Under the pieces are notes generated by a model. It searched no databases. It was given only the letters and a program-made list of their open reading frames with translations, and was not told the DNA's origin. 64,000 bases of DNA from Xanthocytophaga flava (GTDB lineage Bacteria; Bacteroidota; Bacteroidia; Cytophagales; 172606-1): NCBI GenBank assembly GCA_030068525.1, contig JASJOS010000003.1, positions 310,001-374,000 on the forward strand, given 5' to 3'. Made by a program: the position numbers and the translations under genes. The number at the start of each line of letters is the position of its first letter. The stretch's first letter is position 1. Positions 27,335 to 36,507 of the stretch are shown in pieces.

Positions 27335-30300
27335 ATGCAATACCTTTACCAATTCGTAAAACGACCACTTCAATGGTTGTTTCTGGGGCTACTTGTGTTG
27401 CCCTTGTCTTATACATATGGACAGGTAGTAATTAAGGGCAAAGTCACCGATGACGCCAATCAGCCCATGGCTGGGGTAGCCGTCTTTGAGAAGGGCTCAA
27501 CGAACGGCACCAGTACAAGTGGTAGTGGTGATTATGCTATTACTGTTAGTGGAGAGAAAGCAGTACTTGTTTTTAGCTTTATCGGTTACAATCCCGAAGA
27601 GATTACAGTAGGTAATCGTACTCAGATCAATGCCAGCCTGGTTCCTGACATTAAATCCTTATCAGAAGTGGTCGTAGTAGGGTACGGTGCTCAGAGACGG
27701 GCGGAAGTAACCGGGTCAGTAGCCTCTGTAAAATCTACTGATATCACCCAGACTCCGGTAACCAATGTAGCCCAGGGCTTGCAGGCTCGGGTGGCAGGTG
27801 TACAGATTACGCAAAATTCATCAGCTCCTGGAGGCAACATTAGTGTACGTGTCCGAGGTACCAATTCCATCAATGGCACCTCTGAACCGCTCTATGTTAT
27901 TGATGGAATTCAGATTTCCAATGGTGGAGGTGTGAATGATGTCAGTCCATTATCAACGATTAGCCCTAATGACATTGAATCTGTAGAAGTCCTCAAAGAT
28001 GCTTCCTCTACCGCTATTTATGGAGCCAGAGGAGCAAATGGAGTAGTGATAATAACTACCAAACGTGGAAAGGCCGGGGCAACACGCTTTACCTATGATG
28101 GTTATTATGGGATACAAAATGTTACCAAAAAGCTCGATATGCTCAATGCTGTAGAATTTGCCAAGCTTGAAAACGAAATCTACAAAACTAATGTATATGA
28201 TAACCCGGAAAGCCTAGATAAAGGAGTAGACTGGCAGGATCTGATTTTTCGACAAGCACCAATCCAAAGCCATCAGCTTTCAGTAAATGGAGGTAATGAA
28301 AAAACGCAGTTTCTCCTCTCTGCCAATTATTTTAATCAGGAAGGGGTCGTTCTTAATTCCTCTTTTGATCGCTATTCACTACGCCTGAATCTGGACCATA
28401 CGCTTAATGACCGCTTTAAGGTAGGAACTAGTATTTTTGGAAGTTATTCAGTCAACAACCGTATCCGTACCGGTGAATCGTCCATTGATAATCCAGTAGT
28501 TACCAACAGCATGGTGGGCGCGGCACTGGGTGCCCCTCCTACTCTGCAACCATACCGACCCGATGGCACGCTTTTTCCCTTTGCTGATCAGTTTAATGGT
28601 CGCTACCGGGAAGTAGTCAACCCGCTGGGTTTCGCCAACATTCTGGACAGGTCCGGAACAATCCGCACGCTGGTCAACCTGTACGCCGAAGCTCAGATTG
28701 TCAAAGGATTGACTTATCGGGCAACTTTTAATGTAGATCTGAGTGATGGAGCCCGCGATTATTACAGCCCCATTTTTATTGTAGCGGAGCGGGACCGCAA
28801 CGCCACAACAGGTTTTGGTGGTAAATATGCAGAGCGCAGCACTACACTATTACACGAAAGTATTCTAACCTATAGCAAAACAATCGCTCAGCATCATTCG
28901 CTAAAAGTGACAGGCGTACTTGCCAGTCAATCTAATAACTATACCAATAGTACAGCTGAAGCGTTTGGCTTTCCCAACGATGTAACCCTGAATGAAGCAC
29001 TCGGATTTGCTCCACCTGCCAACCGTAACACCAATAGTTTTCGGAATCGGGAGCGGCTCGATTCTTACATGGCACGGATAAATTACGGTTTCAAAAGCAA
29101 ATACTTTCTGGATCTGACAGCCCGCTATGATGGTGCCAGCAAGTTTGGTGAAAACAATAAGTATGGTTTCTTTCCAGGCGTTTCAGCAGGATGGCGTATT
29201 GGCGAAGAAGGATTTATGAAAACTATTCCGTTTGTGAGTGATCTGAAATTACGGGCCAGCTATGGTTCAACTGGTAATGCAGGTGCAATAGGTCCATATG
29301 GATCACTGGCTTTATTTAATCAGAGTAGTGGTTACAGTTATAATAATCAGCCCCCTTCGGTGGGTATTGCTCCTGTGCGTATTCCCAATAAAAACCTTCG
29401 TTGGGAACGTTCGATACAGGCAGATATCGGCTTGGACATCGGCTTGTTCAACAATCGTCTGAATCTGGTTGTCGATTACTACAATAAGAGGACCAAAGAT
29501 CTGCTTTTTGTGAAGAACCTGCCGCTTTCATCAGGATATGGAACCTATACAGGTAACTTTGCTGAAATTGAAAATAAAGGAATTGAACTGGCTGCTGATG
29601 CGCGTATATTGGATGGAGAACTCAGCTGGAATGTAAATGCCAATATTACCTTTAATCGCAACAAGTTGATAAGTCTGGTGGACAATCAACAGGAGTTTAT
29701 TGTCAATAACTACAGCATCATTCAGGTAGGACAGCCACTAGGCATCTTCCGTACTTTCTTATTTGATGGCATTTACCAGACAGGTGAGACAGTACTTCCC
29801 GGATCTGATAGTCGTGTAGGGGGCGTCAAAGTAAAGGATCTGAATAACGACGGACAAATTACCGGAGCTGATCAGGCCATTACCGGCAGCGCCAATCCAA
29901 ACTTCATCTTTGGGTTCTCCACCAATCTGAAGTATAAAAACTTCACTCTTGATGCCTTCTTTTCGGGTGTGCAAGGCAATCAGGTCTTTAATCTGGCGCG
30001 TTACTCATTCGAAAACCCACTGGGACAGCGCAACTTGCTGGCAGGTACTGCCAATCGGTGGTCACCGGAAAATCCAAGTAATGAGTACACCAATGGCTTT
30101 CAGGGTGGCCGTATTCCGATCTCTAACCGATTTATGGAGGATGGGTCGTACATACGTTGTAAAAACCTAACACTAGGATATAACTTCTCTAAAATCAAAG
30201 GTATGTCCGCTGCCCGTGTGTATATAAGCGCCAACAATCTGTTTACTCTTACTAAGTACACTGGCTACGATCCTGAGGTTAATACGTTTGGTAATTCGAA

Positions 30301-30376
30301 TGTGCAGGTAGGAGTTGATAATGGAGTGTACCCATTGGCAAGATCAATTCTGGGCGGAGTGCAGCTTACTTTCTGA
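27335..30376 (+). CDS. SusC/RagA-type TonB-linked outer-membrane transporter
   Basis: The 1013-residue protein has a signal peptide ending near residue 30 (PLSYTYGQ). A CarboxypepD-regulatory-like domain follows (about 31-112, KGKVTDDANQPMAGVAVFEKG), then the SusC signature LSEVVVVGYGAQRRAEVTG, a plug domain with NSINGTSEPLYVIDG and DASSTAIYGARGANGV, and a large beta barrel ending in Phe. It imports glycans bound by its SusD partner, powered by TonB. There is no N-terminal STN domain, so control by an anti-sigma factor is unlikely; control by the divergent LacI protein fits better. It is the first gene of the polysaccharide locus. Confidence 0.97.
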   Translation: MQYLYQFVKRPLQWLFLGLLVLPLSYTYGQVVIKGKVTDDANQPMAGVAVFEKGSTNGTSTSGSGDYAITVSGEKAVLVFSFIGYNPEEITVGNRTQINASLVPDIKSLSEVVVVGYGAQRRAEVTGSVASVKSTDITQTPVTNVAQGLQARVAGVQITQNSSAPGGNISVRVRGTNSINGTSEPLYVIDGIQISNGGGVNDVSPLSTISPNDIESVEVLKDASSTAIYGARGANGVVIITTKRGKAGATRFTYDGYYGIQNVTKKLDMLNAVEFAKLENEIYKTNVYDNPESLDKGVDWQDLIFRQAPIQSHQLSVNGGNEKTQFLLSANYFNQEGVVLNSSFDRYSLRLNLDHTLNDRFKVGTSIFGSYSVNNRIRTGESSIDNPVVTNSMVGAALGAPPTLQPYRPDGTLFPFADQFNGRYREVVNPLGFANILDRSGTIRTLVNLYAEAQIVKGLTYRATFNVDLSDGARDYYSPIFIVAERDRNATTGFGGKYAERSTTLLHESILTYSKTIAQHHSLKVTGVLASQSNNYTNSTAEAFGFPNDVTLNEALGFAPPANRNTNSFRNRERLDSYMARINYGFKSKYFLDLTARYDGASKFGENNKYGFFPGVSAGWRIGEEGFMKTIPFVSDLKLRASYGSTGNAGAIGPYGSLALFNQSSGYSYNNQPPSVGIAPVRIPNKNLRWERSIQADIGLDIGLFNNRLNLVVDYYNKRTKDLLFVKNLPLSSGYGTYTGNFAEIENKGIELAADARILDGELSWNVNANITFNRNKLISLVDNQQEFIVNNYSIIQVGQPLGIFRTFLFDGIYQTGETVLPGSDSRVGGVKVKDLNNDGQITGADQAITGSANPNFIFGFSTNLKYKNFTLDAFFSGVQGNQVFNLARYSFENPLGQRNLLAGTANRWSPENPSNEYTNGFQGGRIPISNRFMEDGSYIRCKNLTLGYNFSKIKGMSAARVYISANNLFTLTKYTGYDPEVNTFGNSNVQVGVDNGVYPLARSILGGVQLTF

Positions 30377-30394
30377 TCAAAAAGCTACCTGGAA

Positions 30395-30444
30395 CCAATA
30401 GTTTTTTTGAAACATGATGATAAGTAAAAACTATTGGCCTTTTT
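30395..30444 (+). terminator. Stem-loop with T-tract between susC and susD (attenuator candidate)
   Basis: A perfect 12-bp stem (30395-30406 with 30426-30437, CCAATAGTTTTT and its complement) has a 19-nt loop and is followed shortly by TTTTT (30440-30444). It lies 19 bp after the susC stop. Such hairpins can give partial termination so that susC and downstream genes differ in level. Confidence 0.6.
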
Positions 30445-30484
30445 AATTATACCTGACAACATTCACATACAAAATACCAGACAT

Positions 30485-31966
30485 ATGAAAAAATATGTTT
30501 TTAGTGCCTGTATCCTGCTCTTTGCATTAGGTTCATGTCAGCTAAACGAAACGGTATATTCTTCCATCACCGAAAATAACTTCTACAAAACCGCCTCTGA
30601 TGCGGAAGCCGGGCTTACAGCTGTTTATGGAGCACTGGGTGATCTTTACTCTGGGCCTTCTCCACTGATGATTGCCGATTTTAGTGCTGATCAGGTATAT
30701 CCACGTCCAGTGGTGGGACGCAATACCTATACCTTATACAGCTATGATCCCAATTATACAACTGCTAAAAGTTTTGGAAGAGCCTTTGAATCACCTCTGG
30801 ATGTATGGCAAAATTGCTATCGTGGTATTGAACGAGCCAACTGGGTCATTGACCGTGTGCCATCCATTGCTATGGAAACTGTCAGACGGGATCAGATCGT
30901 AGCTGAGGCATACTTCCTACGGGCTTTTTTTCATTGGATGCTAGCCAAAAACTTTGGCAGTGTGCCTGTTAAAACAAATCCAACACTAAGTGAGGCAGAT
31001 GCCTATACACCCAAAAGTGAATTGGCAGATGTTTACACACAGATTTATAGTGATCTGGAAAAAGCTGAAGCAGCTTTGCCTTCCTATTCAGCTGCTATAC
31101 CGACTGGTCGTCCTTCTCTGGAAGTAGCTGCCGCCTTGCATGCTAAAGCAGCATTATATGACCAAAAATGGCCAGTAGCATTACAAAAGGCTCAGGAAGT
31201 TATTAATTCAGGTAAGTACAAGCTGCTACCTGATGTACAACAGGTGTATGGAGCCGCTAATGAACAAGTGGGTAGAGCTGAGAATATGTGGGCATTCGAA
31301 AGTGAAAGTGTTTCAGGTGGCCGCTCTTCACAGATCATGAGTTTATATGGTCCTCGCAACAGTGATGGCCCTGAGTACGGAAAGTCTTCGTTTGGATCAA
31401 TATTCGCTTATCAGGCATTTTTTGATTCATTTGAGGCAAATGATAAACGTCGGCAATTGCTTGACACCAACTATATCAACGTACAGGGAAAAGTAGTACA
31501 CCAGAAAGATATTACACCCGTTACAACGCAAGGTGTCCTGGTCAAAAAATACCAGGACCCTAATTCCAATGGAGGAAGCGCAGCAGCCAACATCCCGATT
31601 TTACGCATGGCAGATGTGTATCTGATTGCAGCTGAGGCAGAAGCACACCTGAACGGAGCTACAACTACTGCGTATCAATATATAAACATTGTTCGAGCAC
31701 GAGCGGGACTGGATGACTTGGCTGAAGGGCTCAGTCAGGATGCTTTTATTGATGCAGTTTTACAAGAACGCAGCTGGGAGTTTTTTGCTGAGGGAGACCG
31801 TTGGTATGACCTGACACGCACAAATAAATTTTTGACTGTTATACCTGCTGCTGTCAATAATGTATTTCCAGTTCGCACACTCCTGGCAAAACACAAGTAC
31901 TTTCCCATTCCACAGGATGAGATCAATGCCAATCCACGTATTGAACAAAATCCGGACTGGAAATAA
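30485..31966 (+). CDS. SusD/RagB-type nutrient-binding outer-membrane lipoprotein
   Basis: From the ATG at 30485 the protein has 493 residues; an upstream TTG at 30434 would spoil the signal peptide. The signal peptide ends in the lipobox ALGSC with Cys18, so it is a lipoprotein. The body follows the SusD pattern: TENNFYKTASDAEAGLTAVYGAL, helical TPR-like region with AEAYFLRAFFHWMLAKNFG, and C-terminal RSWEFFAEGDRWYDLTRTNKF and FPIPQDEINANP motifs. It caps the SusC barrel and binds glycan at the surface. The binding specificity cannot be predicted. Confidence 0.96.
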   Translation: MKKYVFSACILLFALGSCQLNETVYSSITENNFYKTASDAEAGLTAVYGALGDLYSGPSPLMIADFSADQVYPRPVVGRNTYTLYSYDPNYTTAKSFGRAFESPLDVWQNCYRGIERANWVIDRVPSIAMETVRRDQIVAEAYFLRAFFHWMLAKNFGSVPVKTNPTLSEADAYTPKSELADVYTQIYSDLEKAEAALPSYSAAIPTGRPSLEVAAALHAKAALYDQKWPVALQKAQEVINSGKYKLLPDVQQVYGAANEQVGRAENMWAFESESVSGGRSSQIMSLYGPRNSDGPEYGKSSFGSIFAYQAFFDSFEANDKRRQLLDTNYINVQGKVVHQKDITPVTTQGVLVKKYQDPNSNGGSAAANIPILRMADVYLIAAEAEAHLNGATTTAYQYINIVRARAGLDDLAEGLSQDAFIDAVLQERSWEFFAEGDRWYDLTRTNKFLTVIPAAVNNVFPVRTLLAKHKYFPIPQDEINANPRIEQNPDWK

Positions 31967-32061
31967 CTTGCTAGTACTAGTTCTATTTTGTGTAAAAGAA
32001 GTATTGACTTCCAGTACAATAAACTTACTTGTAGTGAACAGACTCTTTTTGCAACATTCGT

Positions 32062-34695
32062 ATGAATATAACTCACTATCTAAAGGTGTCTAATATAACG
32101 ATATATCTGGTCGTCTTGTCAGCACAACTGTCCACAGTTGCCCAAACAAGCTTGACGCTTTCAGATGCTGCTATACAAATCACATGGAAGAAAGAAAACG
32201 CTGGTTATCAGGTTAACAGGGTCAGTGTGAGAAAAGATGGTAAGTTTACATACTTGAATTTTCCATCTGGTGAGTATACTATTTTGTACTCTGCAACCAA
32301 ACCTGATTCCTTGCCCTTACTTGATCAGGTAGACACCCATGCTAAAACTTTTCCCGAACCGATTTACAAGTATATCATTAATACCTGGCATGAAAATCTA
32401 AAACCTGTGCCAATGAATATAGCAGGTACAGCCCTGCATTTTTTCCCTGAACAAGGTACGAAGTCGGGTCAGGAGATTGTTTTTATGCATCAAGCCAAAC
32501 AAGCTTCCCTACAAGCCACCTGGAAGCTGGACACCCAGTATCCGTGTGACTTGCTGGTGACTATACAACTCACAGCCCAACAGGCAGGTTATTTTTCGCT
32601 CGCAACTCCCACACTAGCAACCATTTCTGAAAAGGATTTAAGATGGGGTATTATCCCTGGTCATTTGCAGGGAACATCCCTACAGGATGATCTGGTCCTT
32701 TCCTATGCATATGGACAAGGGATCCCACGACGTCCTATTGTGGTTCGTGACCGTACAGCAACTACACTGGCACCTCTCCTTAGTCAGAAAAACGGACTTA
32801 CACTTGCTGTCATTCCTCAACCTGGCACCAGCCGTGACCCCTGGCAACAAGACCACAATACGCATAGCGACTGGCAACTAGGTCTATCTTTAATGAACCG
32901 CAAAGGACAATTGACGCCTACAGCTTATCATCCGGTGCTGGGTGAAAAAGGTTCGTATCTCAAGGCAGGGGAAAGTCGTACTTTTTCCTTTCGGTATAGT
33001 CTGCAGGCTTCTGACTGGTACACAGTTTACAAACATGCCATTTATGATATTTATCATTTCCGGGATTTTCTGGCTTTAAAACAGACTCAGCAGTCCTTAA
33101 CATCCCGCATTGAGTCCATGCACCGATATGTAAACAGTGATAGTACATCTCTGTGGCGCACGGAACAATTTAATGGACAAACTATTGGTGCTCAAGCCTA
33201 CCTGGGTGGAGTAGTAGGTTCAGATAAGGATGCGATGAAAAATTCTGATTACGGAGCTATGTGGATGCTAACTACCGTTACAGGTGATTCCTTACTAAAC
33301 AAAACCCGTTTGCCTTATGCCCGCAATTTTAAGCTTATGCAACAGCAATCCGAGCCGGGCTTTTTTCAGGGAGCAGCTGTTGGACAATATTATCTTTCCA
33401 AAAGTCATAGGTTTACCGAAGAATGGGGTCCATACGTTGAGCCTATTGGCCTGACATATTATACCATGCTTGATATGGGCAATATTCTGCTCTTTGAACC
33501 TAATGATACCGAGCTGAAAGAGCGCCTGCGTCAGGGAGCCGAGCGGTTGTTATCCTGGCAGTATCCGGATGGACATTGGGAGGTGGCTTACGACAGACAG
33601 AGTGAGAAGCCCCGCTTTACTGAGCTACAGGACTTACGTCCTACATTTTATGGATTGCTGGTTGCTTATCGGATTCTGGGAGATGAACGATATCTGTTTG
33701 CTGCCCGTAAAGGTGCTGATTGGTTTATTCACAATGCAACTGAAAGGGGAAACTTTCTGGGTGTATGTGGTGATCTGCGTTTTGTCCCCGATTTTGCTAC
33801 CGGGCAGAGTGTACAAGCACTACTTGACCTATTTGATATAACGGGAGACAACCGCTATAAGACAGCAGCCTTGCAAACCGCCAGAATCTATACTGCTTCT
33901 ATCTATACACATCCAATACCTACCAAAGAAATAAAAAACGTCAATGGAACGACCCGTCAGGATTGGGAGATTAGTCAGGTTGGGCTTAGCTTTGAACACG
34001 GCGGCAGCATAGGTTCGGCCAATATGCATGGTCCTATTCCGCTGGCTAGCCATGCAGGAATGTTTATCCGTCTCTTCGCTATCACACAGGACTCTCTCTT
34101 TTTGGATATGGCTCGGGCTGCGGCTTGGGGACGGGATGCGTTTGTCCATCAACCCACAGGAGTTGCCTCCTATTATTGGCGTACCATGAATGCTGGTGCT
34201 GGTCCATATCCGCACCATGCCTGGTGGCAGATTGGCTGGATTACCGATTATTTGCTTTCTGAAGTAAGTCTGCGTTCAGAAGGAAAGATTACTTTTCCGC
34301 GTGGGTTTATTACACCCAAAGTCGGACCACATCAAACATATGGGTTTGCCAATGGCAAAATCTTCGGACAATTGACTCGGCTATATATGCCTGATGGACT
34401 CATACAAGTAGATGACCCACAAGTGGACTACTGGACAGCGACAGCAGTGCAGACCCCACGCATATTTGTACTCTTATTGAACAATGACGATCAGGCCAAA
34501 ACAAGCACACTCAAATTGAATAGTCAAAAAATACTACGCAATGGACAGGCGACTATACGCTCAGTTGTGTTATGGGATGCCAAAGGCAAACAAATTAAAC
34601 AGCTTGATACATCCGGAAAATGGGATGTATCTGTGCCTGCTTTCGGATTAACCATTGCCGTAATAGACTATGAGTCAAATCCTACTAACCGTTAA
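32062..34695 (+). CDS. Secreted (alpha/alpha)6-barrel-like protein, probable glycoside hydrolase or lyase of unassigned family
   Basis: The 877-residue protein has a signal peptide (about 1-28), a beta-rich N-terminal half (about 30-360), and a helical-repeat half (about 400-740) with GAERLLSWQYPDGHWEVAYDR, LLVAYRILGDERYLFAARKGADWFI and MARAAAWGRDAFVH. The arrangement resembles (alpha/alpha)6 toroid enzymes such as several glycosidases and polysaccharide lyases. A C-terminal beta domain follows. Similar proteins are sometimes labelled glycerophosphoryl diester phosphodiesterase, but the TIM-barrel motifs of that enzyme are not visible. Its place between susD and the symporter gene implies a role in degrading the locus substrate. 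The catalytic residues are not assigned. Confidence 0.7.
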   Translation: MNITHYLKVSNITIYLVVLSAQLSTVAQTSLTLSDAAIQITWKKENAGYQVNRVSVRKDGKFTYLNFPSGEYTILYSATKPDSLPLLDQVDTHAKTFPEPIYKYIINTWHENLKPVPMNIAGTALHFFPEQGTKSGQEIVFMHQAKQASLQATWKLDTQYPCDLLVTIQLTAQQAGYFSLATPTLATISEKDLRWGIIPGHLQGTSLQDDLVLSYAYGQGIPRRPIVVRDRTATTLAPLLSQKNGLTLAVIPQPGTSRDPWQQDHNTHSDWQLGLSLMNRKGQLTPTAYHPVLGEKGSYLKAGESRTFSFRYSLQASDWYTVYKHAIYDIYHFRDFLALKQTQQSLTSRIESMHRYVNSDSTSLWRTEQFNGQTIGAQAYLGGVVGSDKDAMKNSDYGAMWMLTTVTGDSLLNKTRLPYARNFKLMQQQSEPGFFQGAAVGQYYLSKSHRFTEEWGPYVEPIGLTYYTMLDMGNILLFEPNDTELKERLRQGAERLLSWQYPDGHWEVAYDRQSEKPRFTELQDLRPTFYGLLVAYRILGDERYLFAARKGADWFIHNATERGNFLGVCGDLRFVPDFATGQSVQALLDLFDITGDNRYKTAALQTARIYTASIYTHPIPTKEIKNVNGTTRQDWEISQVGLSFEHGGSIGSANMHGPIPLASHAGMFIRLFAITQDSLFLDMARAAAWGRDAFVHQPTGVASYYWRTMNAGAGPYPHHAWWQIGWITDYLLSEVSLRSEGKITFPRGFITPKVGPHQTYGFANGKIFGQLTRLYMPDGLIQVDDPQVDYWTATAVQTPRIFVLLLNNDDQAKTSTLKLNSQKILRNGQATIRSVVLWDAKGKQIKQLDTSGKWDVSVPAFGLTIAVIDYESNPTNR

Positions 34696-34719
34696 TTCAC
34701 AACAGATTAACTATTCCTT

Positions 34720-36426
34720 ATGAATCATACTGTTGATACAATTGTCATTTTTGTTTTTTCTGCTTTTGTACTTGGAATCGGCTTGCTGTTTGCCCGCACA
34801 GGCCGTAATCTGAAATCGTTTTTTGCAGGCGGGGAGGCTGTGCCGTGGAGTATTGGAGGGCTGTCACTATTTATGAGTTTCTTTTCTGCCGGAACATTTG
34901 TTGCCTGGGGGTCGATTGCCTACAAACACGGATGGGTAGCTATCACTATACAGTGGACAATGTGTATTGGGGCTTTGGTTACAGGACTTTGGTTAGCCCC
35001 ACGATGGAAAGCTACTGGTAATCTTACAGCTGCAGAATTCATCCGCAGTCGACTTGGGACCCAAGTACAGAAAATGTTCATATATGTTTTCATACTCGTT
35101 TCAGTATTTATCAAAGGATCGGTATTATATCCGGTAGCTAAGTTAGTAAGCGTCTCACTGGATTTGCCACTGGTACCATGCACTATTTTTCTGGGTTTGT
35201 TTATGATTGCCTATACTGCTGTAGGAGGTCTGTGGGCTGTAATGGTAACTGATATTCTCCAATTTGTGATTCTGTCAGCAGCAGTGTTTATTCTCTTGCC
35301 TCTTTCCTTACAAAAGGCAGGAGGTGTTGATCAATTTATTCAACATGTGCCATCAGATTTCTTTAGCTGGTTTGCAGGAGAATATACTATAGGATTTATA
35401 TTTTCTTTCCTGATCTATCATATTTGTTATATCGGAGGCAACTGGACATTCGTGCAGCGCTACACCAGTGTAGACAGTCCACAATCAGCACGGAAGGTAG
35501 CTTTCTTGTTTGCAGCCCTTTATCTGATTAGTCCGGTTATCTGGATGCTACCGCCTATGCTGTATCGATCTATCAATCCTGCCCTAAGTGGCTTGGATAC
35601 TGAAAATGCATACTTGTTGGTATGCAAGCTGGTACTACCACCCGGCCTACTCGGGCTCATGCTCACAGGTATGTACTTTTCTACTTCGGCTAGTGCTAAT
35701 ACTGCACTTAATGCGGTATCAGCTGTATTCACTAACGACATATATAAGGGGTTTCTCAAACCAGAAGCAACGGATCTGCAATTGATGCGCGTAGCCCGAT
35801 TATCCTCCTGGTTTTTTGGGTTGGGAATGATCGTAATTGCGCTACTGGTACCAGCAGCCGGTGGTATGGTTGAGGTAGTATTGAGTATTTCAGCCATTTC
35901 GGGTGGCCCTCTGCTGGCTCCGCCCCTATGGGCTTTGTTCTCCAAGCGTCTCACAGGCAAAGCTACACTTTGGATAAGTGGTATAGGTCTTAGTGCCAAC
36001 CTGTTTTTTAAGATTCTGGCCCCTTGGCTGCTTCACTTCAAGCTGAGCCGTACACTGGAAACATTCATTGGAATTGGGTTGCCATTACTGCTATTGCTCG
36101 GTTATGAGTTATGGGCTGTCCGAACTAGTAAAATAGCACCCGAATATGAAGAATATCTGAATAATAAACGTGCAAAAAAAGCTGAGCAACTCTTTGTGAA
36201 AGATGCTGAGAGAGTATCCATTGCCCAGCAAAATCGCTTTGGCTTGCGCATCATTGCCTTTGCGTTGGTTTTCACAGCTTGTATGTTATTTATACTGAGT
36301 CTGCTCACTACCTCTGGCAGTATACTGACAGCAGGTATAGCCGTCATCATTCTGTTTGCAGCCGTTATTCCCTGGAAGGCCGCCCGACGTAACACTGAAC
36401 AAATTATTACCCCAGAGAAAGTATAA
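34720..36426 (+). CDS. Sodium:solute symporter (SSS family)
   Basis: This 568-residue inner-membrane protein has roughly 13-14 hydrophobic helices. It starts with TIVIFVFSAFVLGIGLLFAR, has the SSS-type FFAGGEAVPWSIGGLSLFMSFFSAGTFVAWGS stretch (about 35-68), YTAVGGLWAVMVTDILQF and the TSASANTALNAVSAVFTNDIY segment matching the family sodium-binding region. It probably imports a mono- or disaccharide, sugar acid or related product released in the periplasm, coupled to Na+. It starts 24 bp after the upstream gene, which fits an operon. Confidence 0.9.
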   Translation: MNHTVDTIVIFVFSAFVLGIGLLFARTGRNLKSFFAGGEAVPWSIGGLSLFMSFFSAGTFVAWGSIAYKHGWVAITIQWTMCIGALVTGLWLAPRWKATGNLTAAEFIRSRLGTQVQKMFIYVFILVSVFIKGSVLYPVAKLVSVSLDLPLVPCTIFLGLFMIAYTAVGGLWAVMVTDILQFVILSAAVFILLPLSLQKAGGVDQFIQHVPSDFFSWFAGEYTIGFIFSFLIYHICYIGGNWTFVQRYTSVDSPQSARKVAFLFAALYLISPVIWMLPPMLYRSINPALSGLDTENAYLLVCKLVLPPGLLGLMLTGMYFSTSASANTALNAVSAVFTNDIYKGFLKPEATDLQLMRVARLSSWFFGLGMIVIALLVPAAGGMVEVVLSISAISGGPLLAPPLWALFSKRLTGKATLWISGIGLSANLFFKILAPWLLHFKLSRTLETFIGIGLPLLLLLGYELWAVRTSKIAPEYEEYLNNKRAKKAEQLFVKDAERVSIAQQNRFGLRIIAFALVFTACMLFILSLLTTSGSILTAGIAVIILFAAVIPWKAARRNTEQIITPEKV

Positions 36427-36507
36427 TAGGCTTGCTTTAGAATTAGCAGTCTTATCAAAGAGAGCAACCACAAACCATTTTTATTCATTAGAAACTGAAA
36501 TTATGTG

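Noticed and set aside
35520-35999. 160-codon minus-strand frame inside the symporter gene
   Set aside because: Shadow of the strongly coding plus strand; no family features.
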